Shown here: positions 34,608 to 42,239 of the stretch, in pieces
How the letters are laid out: the number at the start of each line of letters is the position of its first letter
Numbering within the stretch: position 1 is the stretch's first letter
DNA from: Natrialba magadii ATCC 43099
GTDB taxonomy: Archaea > Halobacteriota > Halobacteria > Halobacteriales > Natrialbaceae
Assembly (NCBI RefSeq): GCF_000025625.1
Contig: NC_013922.1
Coordinates: 2,976,001-3,040,000 of the forward strand
Reading direction: 5' to 3'
Length of the DNA: 64,000 bases
The notes under the pieces: generated by a model
Database searches by the model: none
What the model was told of the DNA's origin: nothing
Seen by the model: the letters and a program-made list of their open reading frames with translations, nothing else
Position numbers and translations under genes: made by a program

Positions 34608-36203
34608 TCAGTCGTCCGCTGTCTGCTCCGGCGCTTGCTCGTCCCCGACGACGTGATGACACCCCACGGATTCCGTGTTCTCGCTGGCAGCGCGTGCGAT
34701 CAACAGCGCGACGACGCTCGCGTTCCGCAGTTCGTAGAGATCACGCGCCGTCCGCGTGCGGGTGTAGGCGTCCACCTCGCCCTTGAGTCGCCGGAGGACG
34801 GCACCCGCGCGAGCGACCTCCTCGGGGTCGCGCTCGAGTCCGAGGTACTCGTCCATCGTCCGCTGAAGTCGTTCGAACTTCTCGGCGGCGAAGCGCTCGG
34901 GGAGGTCGGGATCACGGTTCAGGAGGTCCGGCGCATCGACGCCTGTGGGGTCAGGGTCGGAGTCCGCCCCAGCCCCGGCCGCGTCCTCTCCCGCCCGCAG
35001 TCCCCAGACGAGCCCCTCGAGAAGGCTCGTACTCGCGAGGCGGTTCGCGCCGTGGACGCCCGTCCGGGCACACTCGCCGACGGCGTAGAGCCGGTCCAAC
35101 GAGGTGCGCCCGCGGTCGTCGACCGCGATGCCGCCACAGAGGAAGTGCTCACAGGGCGCGACGGGAATTTCGTCGCCCTCAATGCCGCGGTCGCGACACT
35201 TTGCGGCGATGGTCGGGAACTCGGCGTCGAACTCGAGTGGGCTCACGTCGAGCACGACCTCGCCGGTCGCCTCGCGCTCGGTTTCGACTGCGCGAGCGAC
35301 GACGTCTCGCGGCGCGAGTTCGGCGTCGGAGTGGTAGTCGGGCATGAACCGTTCTCCGTCGGCGTTGCGGAGGAGTGCGCCCTCACCGCGGAGGGCTTCG
35401 GAGAGGAGGAACGTGTCCTGCTTTGCGGCACCGTCGCGTCGCCTCGAGGTGCTACGCGCCTCGTTGCCGGCGTAGGCCGTTGGATGAAACTGCACGTACT
35501 CGAGATCGGCCACGTCCGCGCCGGCGAGTGCGGCCATCGCGATTCCGTCGCCGGTGGCGTCGTCGGGATTGGTCGACCGGCTGTAGAGGGCACCGATTCC
35601 GCCGGTCGCAAGGATCGTCGTCCCGGCGTAGATCGGGTGGCCGTCGGGCGCTTCGTCCGTGACCACGCCGTGGACTCGGCCCTCGTGGGTGATGAGCTCG
35701 AGTGCAGCCGTATCCTGGCGGACCTCGATCCGCTCGTGGTCGTCGACGTAGTTGAGAAACGGACGGAGGATGTGGGTGCCCGTCGCCGCGTCGACGTGGA
35801 GAATGCGATTCTCGGAGTGGGCGGCCTCGCGAGCGTAGTCGAACTCGCCGCTGTCGGTCTCGTCGAACCCGATCTTCAGTGTGTCGAGGAGTACGTCCTC
35901 GACCGCCGCATCGGCGTGCTCGACGAGGACGTCGACGGCGTCGGGATCGGCAGTGCCGTCGCTGGCTGCAATAATGTCCTCCGTGAGCGCGGCGGGATCG
36001 CCGCGGGTGGTCGAGATGCCGCCTTGCGCCCAGTCGGTGCTGGCGTCGTCGGGTTTCGTCGCTTTGGTCAGCAAGAGCACTTCGGCTCCCTCGCGAGCGG
36101 CGGCGAGTGCGGCCGAACAGCCCGCGATGCCGCTACCGACGACGAGCACGGCTGCGGTTTCGGTGGTCGCTGCGACGTTCGGAGAGGATTGTGTGTCGGT
36201 CAT
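34608..36203 (-). CDS. nadB: L-aspartate oxidase, NadB, 531 aa
   Basis: FAD flavoprotein of the succinate dehydrogenase/fumarate reductase family. The VLVVGSGIAGCSAALAAAREG FAD motif is near residue 15, then TDWAQGGIS and HSENRILHVDAATGTHI. HPTAYAG with the active-site region, APCEHFLCGGIAVDDRGRT and GLYAVGEC-like LYAVGECARTGVHGANRLAS follow. The C-terminal helical domain ends near SENTESVGCHH. It oxidises L-aspartate to iminoaspartate, which NadA condenses with DHAP. Start chosen at 36203, 4 bp after the nadA stop. In haloarchaea it functions without other succinate dehydrogenase subunits. Confidence 0.95.
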   Translation of the reverse strand: MTDTQSSPNVAATTETAAVLVVGSGIAGCSAALAAAREGAEVLLLTKATKPDDASTDWAQGGISTTRGDPAALTEDIIAASDGTADPDAVDVLVEHADAAVEDVLLDTLKIGFDETDSGEFDYAREAAHSENRILHVDAATGTHILRPFLNYVDDHERIEVRQDTAALELITHEGRVHGVVTDEAPDGHPIYAGTTILATGGIGALYSRSTNPDDATGDGIAMAALAGADVADLEYVQFHPTAYAGNEARSTSRRRDGAAKQDTFLLSEALRGEGALLRNADGERFMPDYHSDAELAPRDVVARAVETEREATGEVVLDVSPLEFDAEFPTIAAKCRDRGIEGDEIPVAPCEHFLCGGIAVDDRGRTSLDRLYAVGECARTGVHGANRLASTSLLEGLVWGLRAGEDAAGAGADSDPDPTGVDAPDLLNRDPDLPERFAAEKFERLQRTMDEYLGLERDPEEVARAGAVLRRLKGEVDAYTRTRTARDLYELRNASVVALLIARAASENTESVGCHHVVGDEQAPEQTADD

Positions 36204-36207
36204 CGTC

Positions 36208-37341
36208 TCAGATCTCGAGCATTCGATCGAGTGCGACCTGTGCAAGCTCCTTTTCCTCGGGTGCGACCTCGATCACGTTTCGCTCTCGGCCGGCGACGAG
36301 TTCTTCCAGGACCCACGTCAGATAGTTGGGGTCGATCTGGCGCATGGCGTTGCAGTCCATACAGGCGTCGCCACAGAGGGGAAGCACGTTCACCTCAGGG
36401 TGCCAGCGCTGGAGGTGGCGGGTGAGGTGAATTTCGGTGCCGATCGCCCACGTGTCGCCTGGCTCGGCGTTCGCGACAGTGTCGCAGATGGTCGCAGTCG
36501 AGCCGGCCACGTCGGCAGCTTCGACGACCTCACGGCGACACTCAGGGTGGACGATGACGTTCGCATCCGGATCGTCCGCGCGAACCTGTTCGATGTGCTC
36601 CTCACGGAAGCGCTCGTGAACCTGGCAGTAGCCGTCCCAGAGGATGATGTCGCTCTCAGCGACTTCCTCGGCGTCCTTGCCCTCGGGATCCCAGGGGTCC
36701 CACTCGGCGATGGCGTCTTCCATGCCGAGTCGGTGGGCAGTGTTCTCACCGAGGTGCTTATCGGGCAGGAACAACACCTTGTCGCCGCGGTCGAACGCCC
36801 ACTCGAAGGCTCGGTGTGCGTTCGAGGAGGTGCAAACGAGGCCGCCCTGGCTGGCACAGAAGGCCTTCAGGTCGGCGTAGGAATTCATGTACGTGATTGG
36901 GATGATGTTCTCGTCGGGCGCGGCGGCGGTGATCTCCGCCCACGCGGCGTCGACCTGGAGCGCCTCGGCCATGCCGGCCATCGGGCAGGACGCCTCCATG
37001 CTCGGGAGGATTACCGTCTGCTCGTCGTCGGTGATGATGTCCGCGCTCTCGGCCATGAACGTCACGCCGCCGAAGATAACGTACTCGGCGTCCGCCTCGG
37101 CGGCCTCCTTCGAGAGCTGGTAGGAGTCACCCACGAAATCGGCGTGCTCGACGATCTCGCGTCGCTGGTAGTTGTGCCCCAGAATAACGACATCGTCGCC
37201 GAGTTCGGCGAGCGCCGTTTCGATGCGGTCCGTTCGTTCTGCCTCGTCTAACTCCCGGTAGGCTGCCGGGAGTTGTTCTAACGAGTCGTACTTGAACAGA
37301 CTCAGGTCGGTTTCCAGTTCCGCAGTTTCCATCGTGACCAT
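36208..37341 (-). CDS. nadA: Quinolinate synthase A, NadA, 377 aa
   Basis: A 4Fe-4S enzyme condensing iminoaspartate with dihydroxyacetone phosphate to quinolinate. Characteristic segments are VILGHNYQRREIVEHADFVGDSYQL (read in parts), VIFGGVTFMAE, CPMAGMA, NSYADLKAFC, CTSSNAHRAFEWAF, FLPDKHLG and HPECRREVVEAAD. The C-terminal CGDACMDCNAMRQI supplies cluster cysteines. It is the first gene of nadA-nadB-nadC (4 bp gap to nadB). Start ATG at 37341 or 37332; both precede the ETDLSLFKY family N-terminus. The operon runs the de novo aspartate route to NAD. Confidence 0.95.
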   Translation of the reverse strand: MVTMETAELETDLSLFKYDSLEQLPAAYRELDEAERTDRIETALAELGDDVVILGHNYQRREIVEHADFVGDSYQLSKEAAEADAEYVIFGGVTFMAESADIITDDEQTVILPSMEASCPMAGMAEALQVDAAWAEITAAAPDENIIPITYMNSYADLKAFCASQGGLVCTSSNAHRAFEWAFDRGDKVLFLPDKHLGENTAHRLGMEDAIAEWDPWDPEGKDAEEVAESDIILWDGYCQVHERFREEHIEQVRADDPDANVIVHPECRREVVEAADVAGSTATICDTVANAEPGDTWAIGTEIHLTRHLQRWHPEVNVLPLCGDACMDCNAMRQIDPNYLTWVLEELVAGRERNVIEVAPEEKELAQVALDRMLEI

Positions 37342-37821
37342 TGTATGGTACCTATCGGTACTTCGACCACACACGGCAGTATTGAATAACTTTTTCCTTC
37401 AATTCGGCACACCGGTTGTGTTCGAGAGTAGTAAGTCCACGATTGAGACGGAAACTGCCGTAAATCAGGCTGCACGATAAGTTCAATTCGTGGCTGATCC
37501 GCTGTTGCTGAAAGCAGCTTTCGGGTCGGCTACCAGAGTAACTCGAGACGGGTACTCGAGTACCCCGCCGCGCAGTGGTGTGAGTCCCGGAAGAAGATCA
37601 TGGTGCACAAGGCGGACGAGACGCGCTGCTTGTGGGGTCTGAGTGTAGTGGAGCGGTGGGTCGGTGGAGCAGTGGAGCGGTGAGGCGGTGGGTCGGTGGA
37701 GCAGTGGAGCGGTGGGTCGGTGGAGCGGTGGAGCGGTGAGGCGGTGGAGCGCTGGAGTAGTGATGATGGAGGAAACTGGCAGATAGACAGCAGTTGTGAC
37801 TTGCAGACCGCTCCCGGCCGG
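37342..37821. other. Intergenic region with palindrome and tandem repeats
   Basis: No gene is supported. It includes the AT-rich nadA promoter area (37381-37405), the 14-bp palindrome GGTACTCGAGTACC (37551-37564), and a purine-rich GGTGGAGCG array (37650-37760, separate entry). The long frames on the plus strand arise from the stop-free repeats. Confidence 0.6.
37650..37760. repeat. GGTGGAGCG-type 9-bp tandem repeat array
   Basis: Degenerate 9-bp units (GGTGGAGCG, GGTGGGTCG, AGTGGAGCG, GTGAGGCGG) repeat over about 110 bp between nadA and the LLM oxidoreductase. Strong G/C strand asymmetry. Probably a minisatellite; the GGTGGG clusters could form unusual DNA structures. Confidence 0.85.
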
Positions 37822-38805
37822 TTACAGGCGCGTAGGCGCCAACGCGTCGATCGTCGCCTCGGTCACGGCGTTCGAGGCCGGCTCTGGCACAACGACGATT
37901 GGGTGGTCGATGCCGGTCTCCGACACCAGCGACCGGAGCTGGTCGCGTGCGTCGTCGGGCGTGCCTGCGATGCCAAGGTCTCCGAGCATCTCGTCGGAAA
38001 CTGCATCTGTGGCGGTCGCCCGGTCTCCCTCGCGCCAGGCCGTCGCGATTCGGTCCGCCCGGTCGGGATAGACCGTCGAAACCGCACGCCGGTAGCCCTC
38101 GCCGCTACCGACGTAGTAGGCAACGTGCTGGCGTAGCGTCTCTCGGGCCTCGTCTGCGTCCGCGCTGACCGCCGATGGGACGTACGGTGCGATGGTGATC
38201 TCGTCGGGATCTCGGTCGCGTTCGCGCGCGGCATCCGCAACCTCCTCGAAGGCCGAGTCAAGATTCGAGAATGGGATGTTGTGCGGGATCCAGCCGTCAC
38301 AGAGGCGACCGACGACGCGCCGGTTCGCTGGGCCGAGTCCCGCGTGGTAGATCGGTACCGGGGCGTCGACCGAAGGGAAGTCCGCGGCCTGGAGGAGTTG
38401 TCCCTCGTAGTCGACCGGCTCGCCGTCGCCTGTGGTGAACTCGCGGACCAGCTCGATCGTCTCGTGGGCGCGCCGAACGGGCCGATCGAAGGACATGCCG
38501 TGGAGGTCTTCGACAGCTTTCGGCGTGCTCGTTCCGAGCCCAAGTCTGAATCGTCCGTCGGAGGCCTGCGAAAGCGAGGCCGCGGTCATCGCGAGCACGG
38601 CCGGCGACCGGGAGTAGACGTTCAAAATCGCGCTGCCGAGGTCGATTTCGTCAGTCCGACAGGCCATCTTCGTGAGTTGGACGACGCCGCTCGCGCCCCA
38701 GAGTTCCCCGACCCAGACGGCGTCGTACTCGCGTTCTTCCGCCCGAACGGCGACGTCTGCCTGGTCGACGTCACCGAACGACGTGACCATGAGTCCTACG
38801 TCCAT
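37822..38805 (-). CDS. LLM-class flavin-dependent oxidoreductase (F420-type likely), 327 aa
   Basis: Bacterial luciferase-like monooxygenase fold. The N-terminal MDVGLMVTSFGDVDQADVAVRAEE is followed by the conserved YDAVWVGELWG, LGSAILNVYSRSPAVLAMTAASL, and GRFRLGLGTSTPKAVEDLHG, and a PVPIYHAGLGPANRRVVGRLCDGW block. LLM proteins in haloarchaea mostly use F420, such as F420-dependent glucose-6-phosphate dehydrogenase-like and methylene-H4MPT reductase-like enzymes. The substrate is unknown. I chose the ATG at 38805, since the upstream ATG (38820) adds only five residues. Single-gene unit. Confidence 0.85.
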   Translation of the reverse strand: MDVGLMVTSFGDVDQADVAVRAEEREYDAVWVGELWGASGVVQLTKMACRTDEIDLGSAILNVYSRSPAVLAMTAASLSQASDGRFRLGLGTSTPKAVEDLHGMSFDRPVRRAHETIELVREFTTGDGEPVDYEGQLLQAADFPSVDAPVPIYHAGLGPANRRVVGRLCDGWIPHNIPFSNLDSAFEEVADAARERDRDPDEITIAPYVPSAVSADADEARETLRQHVAYYVGSGEGYRRAVSTVYPDRADRIATAWREGDRATATDAVSDEMLGDLGIAGTPDDARDQLRSLVSETGIDHPIVVVPEPASNAVTEATIDALAPTRL

Positions 38806-39021
38806 GGCCGGAGGATACATGCGAATTGATAAAAGTGTCCGTACTCACTCCACGCTGGAGCGGTGACAGATACATTGTGAAGACGGTCCCAACACAACCC
38901 ATACGTCTGGGTGGTTCGCATACTGTCGGACAAAAGTCAGTGAGACGGGTCGATGCGACGTTTCACTGGTAGTCACGTCCTCGGTCGAACGATTGTCGAT
39001 ACCAAATCGCAATAGATCGTT

Positions 39022-39504
39022 TCACTCAGGGTAGACAGTCAACGACGGATAGTACGTTTCGTAGAAGGCGGTATCGAAACTGAGCAACGCGTCAGCGTCT
39101 ACAGTCGCGTGTGCGCCGATAACGAAGTCCGCAGCAATGTGCTGGCGCGGTGAGAGGTCGTTACTGCACTCTTCGCAGTGAATGCGTTGTTTCGTCCCGC
39201 AGGATGGACACTGGAGACCATCGGGTCGACGTTCAGTGTATCGCTGGAATCCCTCGCCTGCCTGGAACAACGCTTCTTGTGACGGGTCGACGACCTGAAT
39301 ACTGAAGTCGGACAGAAACCGATCTAGCTCGACCGTCGTATCGAAGTGACCGTCTGCTGCAAGCTCAGCGTACGCGACCGAGGTAATAACGAGTCGTCCC
39401 CGCCGATAGGCCCGCCGTAGTTCCGCTTCGCTAGCGTTCGCGTAGTCGTCTTCGTAGAGCAGCGCAAGAAGAGCGTTCGTATCAACTGCTGTCGCTGTCG
39501 TCAC
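39022..39504 (-). CDS. PIN-domain toxin (VapC-like) with internal zinc ribbon, 160 aa
   Basis: PIN-domain nuclease fold. The first acidic residue is in TAVDTNALLALLYEDDY (residue 8 region), a second acidic region is in ITSVAYAELAADG, and the later acidic cluster is AADFVIGAHATVDADALLSFDTAFY. A zinc ribbon with CPSC and CEEC (about residues 98-113) sits inside the PIN fold, before the last acidic cluster, which is unlike the usual short VapC. It probably cleaves RNA when free of the antitoxin. It overlaps the AbrB-type antitoxin gene by 4 bp (39501-39504), the standard two-gene toxin-antitoxin layout. Confidence 0.85.
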   Translation of the reverse strand: MTTATAVDTNALLALLYEDDYANASEAELRRAYRRGRLVITSVAYAELAADGHFDTTVELDRFLSDFSIQVVDPSQEALFQAGEGFQRYTERRPDGLQCPSCGTKQRIHCEECSNDLSPRQHIAADFVIGAHATVDADALLSFDTAFYETYYPSLTVYPE

Positions 39505-39785
39505 GCGTTCTCCTCCGAACCAGAGTCATCGGATTCATCACTGACATCACGGGGGTATTCGCCGCGAAGTCGGCGCATTCGTTCGGGCATCGTTTCATCA
39601 CTGTCTGCGCTCCCGCGATATTTCTCGAAGGGATCTTCACCATCCGCAGTCGTCGGTTCCTTCTTCCGAATTTTGTAGCCGGAGCGGACCTCTTCGAAGG
39701 CAACTTCGTCACCGGGTTCGATTCCGAGCGCCTCTCGAATTTCCTTTGGGATGGTGACCTGTCCCTTGGTAGTGACGCGTGGCAT
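39501..39785 (-). CDS. AbrB/SpoVT-type antitoxin (VapB-like), 94 aa
   Basis: Swapped-hairpin AbrB domain at the N-terminus (about residues 1-45), VTTKGQVTIPKEIREALGIEPGDEVAFEEV (read in parts), which binds DNA and represses the operon. The C-terminal half is acidic and disordered-looking (DETMPERMRRLRGEYP then Asp/Ser/Glu-rich), the part expected to wrap around and inhibit the PIN toxin. Upstream is a 25-bp palindrome (39804-39828) that fits an autoregulatory operator. The toxin gene follows with a 4-bp overlap. Confidence 0.92.
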   Translation of the reverse strand: MPRVTTKGQVTIPKEIREALGIEPGDEVAFEEVRSGYKIRKKEPTTADGEDPFEKYRGSADSDETMPERMRRLRGEYPRDVSDESDDSGSEENA

Positions 39786-39828
39786 GTATTACATCTATCT
39801 ACGGAGTAATACTGAATAAGTATTACTC
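39786..39828. promoter_or_regulatory. 25-bp palindromic operator (39804-39828) plus third GTATTAC half-site for toxin-antitoxin operon
   Basis: GAGTAATAC (39804-39812), a 7-nt spacer TGAATAA, then GTATTACTC (39820-39828) form a perfect inverted repeat. It lies 18 nt upstream of the antitoxin ATG and overlaps the -27 TATA region. A further half-site GTATTAC is at 39786-39792. AbrB-type antitoxins generally repress their own promoter at such sites. Confidence 0.78.
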
Positions 39829-39964
39829 ACAGCGTTGCCTTCGATCTGTGCTCCATCTTTCAGGAAGACTGGCACTGCTTGCGCTGGCTCGCTATCACTC
39901 TACAACACGAGTCAATCTCCTCTCCGTACGCAGAAGAATCGTACTTTGGAAGTCCTGCTCCAGT

Positions 39965-40723
39965 TTAGAATACCGTTGCAGCCGTCATCCAGAGCCCGAA
40001 GACCAAGACGATCGAACTGATCGCGAGCCACGAGAGTTTCTGCCTGACGAGCAGTCTGGCGGCCCCGTCCTGACACGAGTCCGCGACAACGAACGCCGGC
40101 GTATCCGGCCCATCGCCGACGACAGCACTGATGTCGCGCATCGTCTCCCGAGCTTCCACGTCATAGCGCGACTGGCCGAAGACGTACGCCTCCTCGCCGG
40201 GGTCGAGCCGGCGTTCGTGGTACTTTCGATCGTTCCCCGTCGCGAATTCGACCACGCCAAGATCGAGTGAGGTGTTCTCGGACTCGAGATCCGACTCGTG
40301 CTCGAGGAACCGTCGGATCGACTCGGGTTCACGCTCGCCGCCGTCGATTCTGGTGCTGGCCGACGTAGAGAGGGCGAGGTCGGCACCGGCCGGTTCGACG
40401 CGGACGCTCGCCGTGCGGTCCTCGAGTCGGAACGGGAGCCCGCCCATCCCGCTGTCGACGGTGTCCCACGAGGAGTTCTTCCCGCTCGACTGGAGTTCTT
40501 CGACCTCGTACTCGTAGACGAGACAGGGCGTGCCGGTCAGCGGGGCCTCGACGGTGCCGTCGATCTCGCTCGCGGTGCCCTCGAGTTCGACCGGGCCGTC
40601 GGCGCGCTCGGCGGCGATCACGTCGTCGGTGTCGCCGCGGTAGACGTGGTAGGCGGGGCGAAGTCGGTAGCCGGTGTAGAGGAAGCCGGCGATGCCGAGG
40701 AGGAGTACTGCGGGTCCAATCAT
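39965..40723 (-). CDS. GIDE-domain membrane protein, 252 aa
   Basis: An N-terminal membrane helix (about residues 3-20) is followed by a mixed domain with VELEGTASEIDGTVEAPLTGTPCLVYEYEVEE and a Ser-rich turn. PFRLEDRTASVRVEP and the YHERRLDPGEEAYVFGQSRYD region resemble the GIDE domain (the non-RING part of eukaryotic mitochondrial MUL1/GIDE ligases; found widely in prokaryotes without the RING). The C-terminal helix is about residues 228-248. Function unknown; it may present a soluble domain between two membrane anchors. Its start at 40723 is 90 bp downstream of the permease gene, same strand. Confidence 0.75.
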   Translation of the reverse strand: MIGPAVLLLGIAGFLYTGYRLRPAYHVYRGDTDDVIAAERADGPVELEGTASEIDGTVEAPLTGTPCLVYEYEVEELQSSGKNSSWDTVDSGMGGLPFRLEDRTASVRVEPAGADLALSTSASTRIDGGEREPESIRRFLEHESDLESENTSLDLGVVEFATGNDRKYHERRLDPGEEAYVFGQSRYDVEARETMRDISAVVGDGPDTPAFVVADSCQDGAARLLVRQKLSWLAISSIVLVFGLWMTAATVF

Positions 40724-40813
40724 CGGCGGAACGTCTCAGTTTGTGACCATAACGATAGCGATTCCCCCATTCGTCGTCCGCTTGGGCATGTGCCGACACG
40801 CACACCGGATGGC

Positions 40814-42043
40814 TCACTCGTGGCGCAACGCCTCGATCGGATCCACCCTCGCCGCTCGCCAGGCCGGATACAGCCCCGAAACGACACCCACACCGATCCC
40901 GACCGCCGCCGCGATGGCGATCCACTCGAGTGGGTAGACCATCGGCCACCCGATGAGTTGCACGCCGAGGTAGCCGACGCCGAGGCCGAGTGCGATGCCG
41001 AAGACGGCACCGACGAGCCCGAGGATGACGGATTCGATGAGGAACAGCTGCATGATGTCTCGCTTCGTTGCGCCGATGGATTTCATGACCCCAATCTCGC
41101 GGGTGCGTTCGGTGACGCTGACGATCATGATGTTCGCGATGCCGATGGAGCCGACGACGAGCGCGATGGCGGCGACGGCGGCGACGAAGCCGGTGAGCTG
41201 GTTCACGAGGTCCATGAACTGGTCGATAGCGTCCTCGACGGTCTGGACCTCGATCTGGTCGCCATCCTGTTTCAGTTCGGCGGCGTGGGAGTCTGTTTCG
41301 AGATAGTCGGTGACAGCGTCCTGTGTGGGTTCGACCGCCTCAACGTCCTCAGCACCGATTTGGAGGAGCGGATACGCGTGCTCCTCGTCGCCGTCGGGCG
41401 TTTCGATCGTCGTCGTGTAGTACGACTCGGCGGGAACGTAGACGTGTGGCGGCGTCTGGCCACCGAACTCTTCCTCGACGACGCCAGTTACCGTTACAGT
41501 CGTCGTTTCACCGTCCTCGAAGGTGAGCGTGAGTTCGTCGCCTGCCGAAGCGTTCTCTTCGAAGACCTGGCTCGCGGGTTCGTTGATTACCGCCTCGTCC
41601 TCGGCGTCGCCGTCGAAGGTCTCACCGTCGACGAACGGTGTGAACTCGAACGCATCGTCCGTCGTCGCCTGTACGTCGACGAGGCCGGTCATCTGCTCTT
41701 CGTCTGTTTCGGTCTGGACCACGTCGAGTGATCCCTCTGGCGCGACGAACTCGACGCCGTCGATCTCCTCGAGTGCCTCGATGTCGCTCTCCGTGTAGAT
41801 CGGCGTCTCGACCGGCATGATGCCGAATCCGTCCTCCGGTTCGGTCTGGGTCTGGACGAGCATTACCGGCTCCTGGTCGTCCTCGATATCGCCGACGATG
41901 CTCTCGGAGAAGCCCGAGCCGAGCACCATGAAGGTGATCACCGCCGCGATACCGATGATGACGCCGATGGTGGTCAGCGTCGAGCGAAGCTTGTGGGAGG
42001 TGATCGACCGCCAGCTAATTCGGAGACTCTCGAGTAGGTTCAT
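40814..42043 (-). CDS. MacB/FtsX-type ABC transporter permease, 409 aa
   Basis: The N-terminus MNLLESLRISWRSITSHKLRS plus first membrane helix and GVIIGIAAVITFMVLGSGFSESI are typical of MacB/LolC-FtsX permeases. A large extracytoplasmic MacB_PCD region (about residues 50-260) is followed by three C-terminal helices with IANIMIVSVTERTREIGVMKSIGATKRDI and the end WRAARVDPIEALRHE. It would couple with an ATP-binding subunit for export or lipoprotein handling, but no ABC ATPase gene is adjacent in this window. The start at 42043 is preferred (three codons after 42052). Confidence 0.92.
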   Translation of the reverse strand: MNLLESLRISWRSITSHKLRSTLTTIGVIIGIAAVITFMVLGSGFSESIVGDIEDDQEPVMLVQTQTEPEDGFGIMPVETPIYTESDIEALEEIDGVEFVAPEGSLDVVQTETDEEQMTGLVDVQATTDDAFEFTPFVDGETFDGDAEDEAVINEPASQVFEENASAGDELTLTFEDGETTTVTVTGVVEEEFGGQTPPHVYVPAESYYTTTIETPDGDEEHAYPLLQIGAEDVEAVEPTQDAVTDYLETDSHAAELKQDGDQIEVQTVEDAIDQFMDLVNQLTGFVAAVAAIALVVGSIGIANIMIVSVTERTREIGVMKSIGATKRDIMQLFLIESVILGLVGAVFGIALGLGVGYLGVQLIGWPMVYPLEWIAIAAAVGIGVGVVSGLYPAWRAARVDPIEALRHE

Positions 42044-42239
42044 GTCGACCACGGCCCGCGCGAGCGCATGGCGCTCGCTACCTCGTACAGCCAGTTAGTC
42101 GTTTCAATCGGTCAACAGGCGTGAGAATCGAGCGGTTGGTATACAGACGGCGAAACGTTGACCGCTGGACTGTCGTTCGCTCTGGTCCAAGTGCGTCAAG
42201 TTCCACCAGTCGCACCCAGTCAGTCACAGTTAGTCCCAG

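Noticed and set aside
37551-37564. GGTACTCGAGTACC palindrome as an operator
   Set aside because: ACTCGAGT words are very frequent throughout this DNA, inside and outside genes, so a single one carries little evidence.
37696-38136. Plus-strand frame starting in the GGTGGAGCG array
   Set aside because: Composition is driven by the repeat and it overlaps the LLM gene on the other strand.
40298-41731. 477-codon plus-strand frame across the GIDE and permease genes
   Set aside because: Runs antisense over two well-supported genes and has no recognisable domain.
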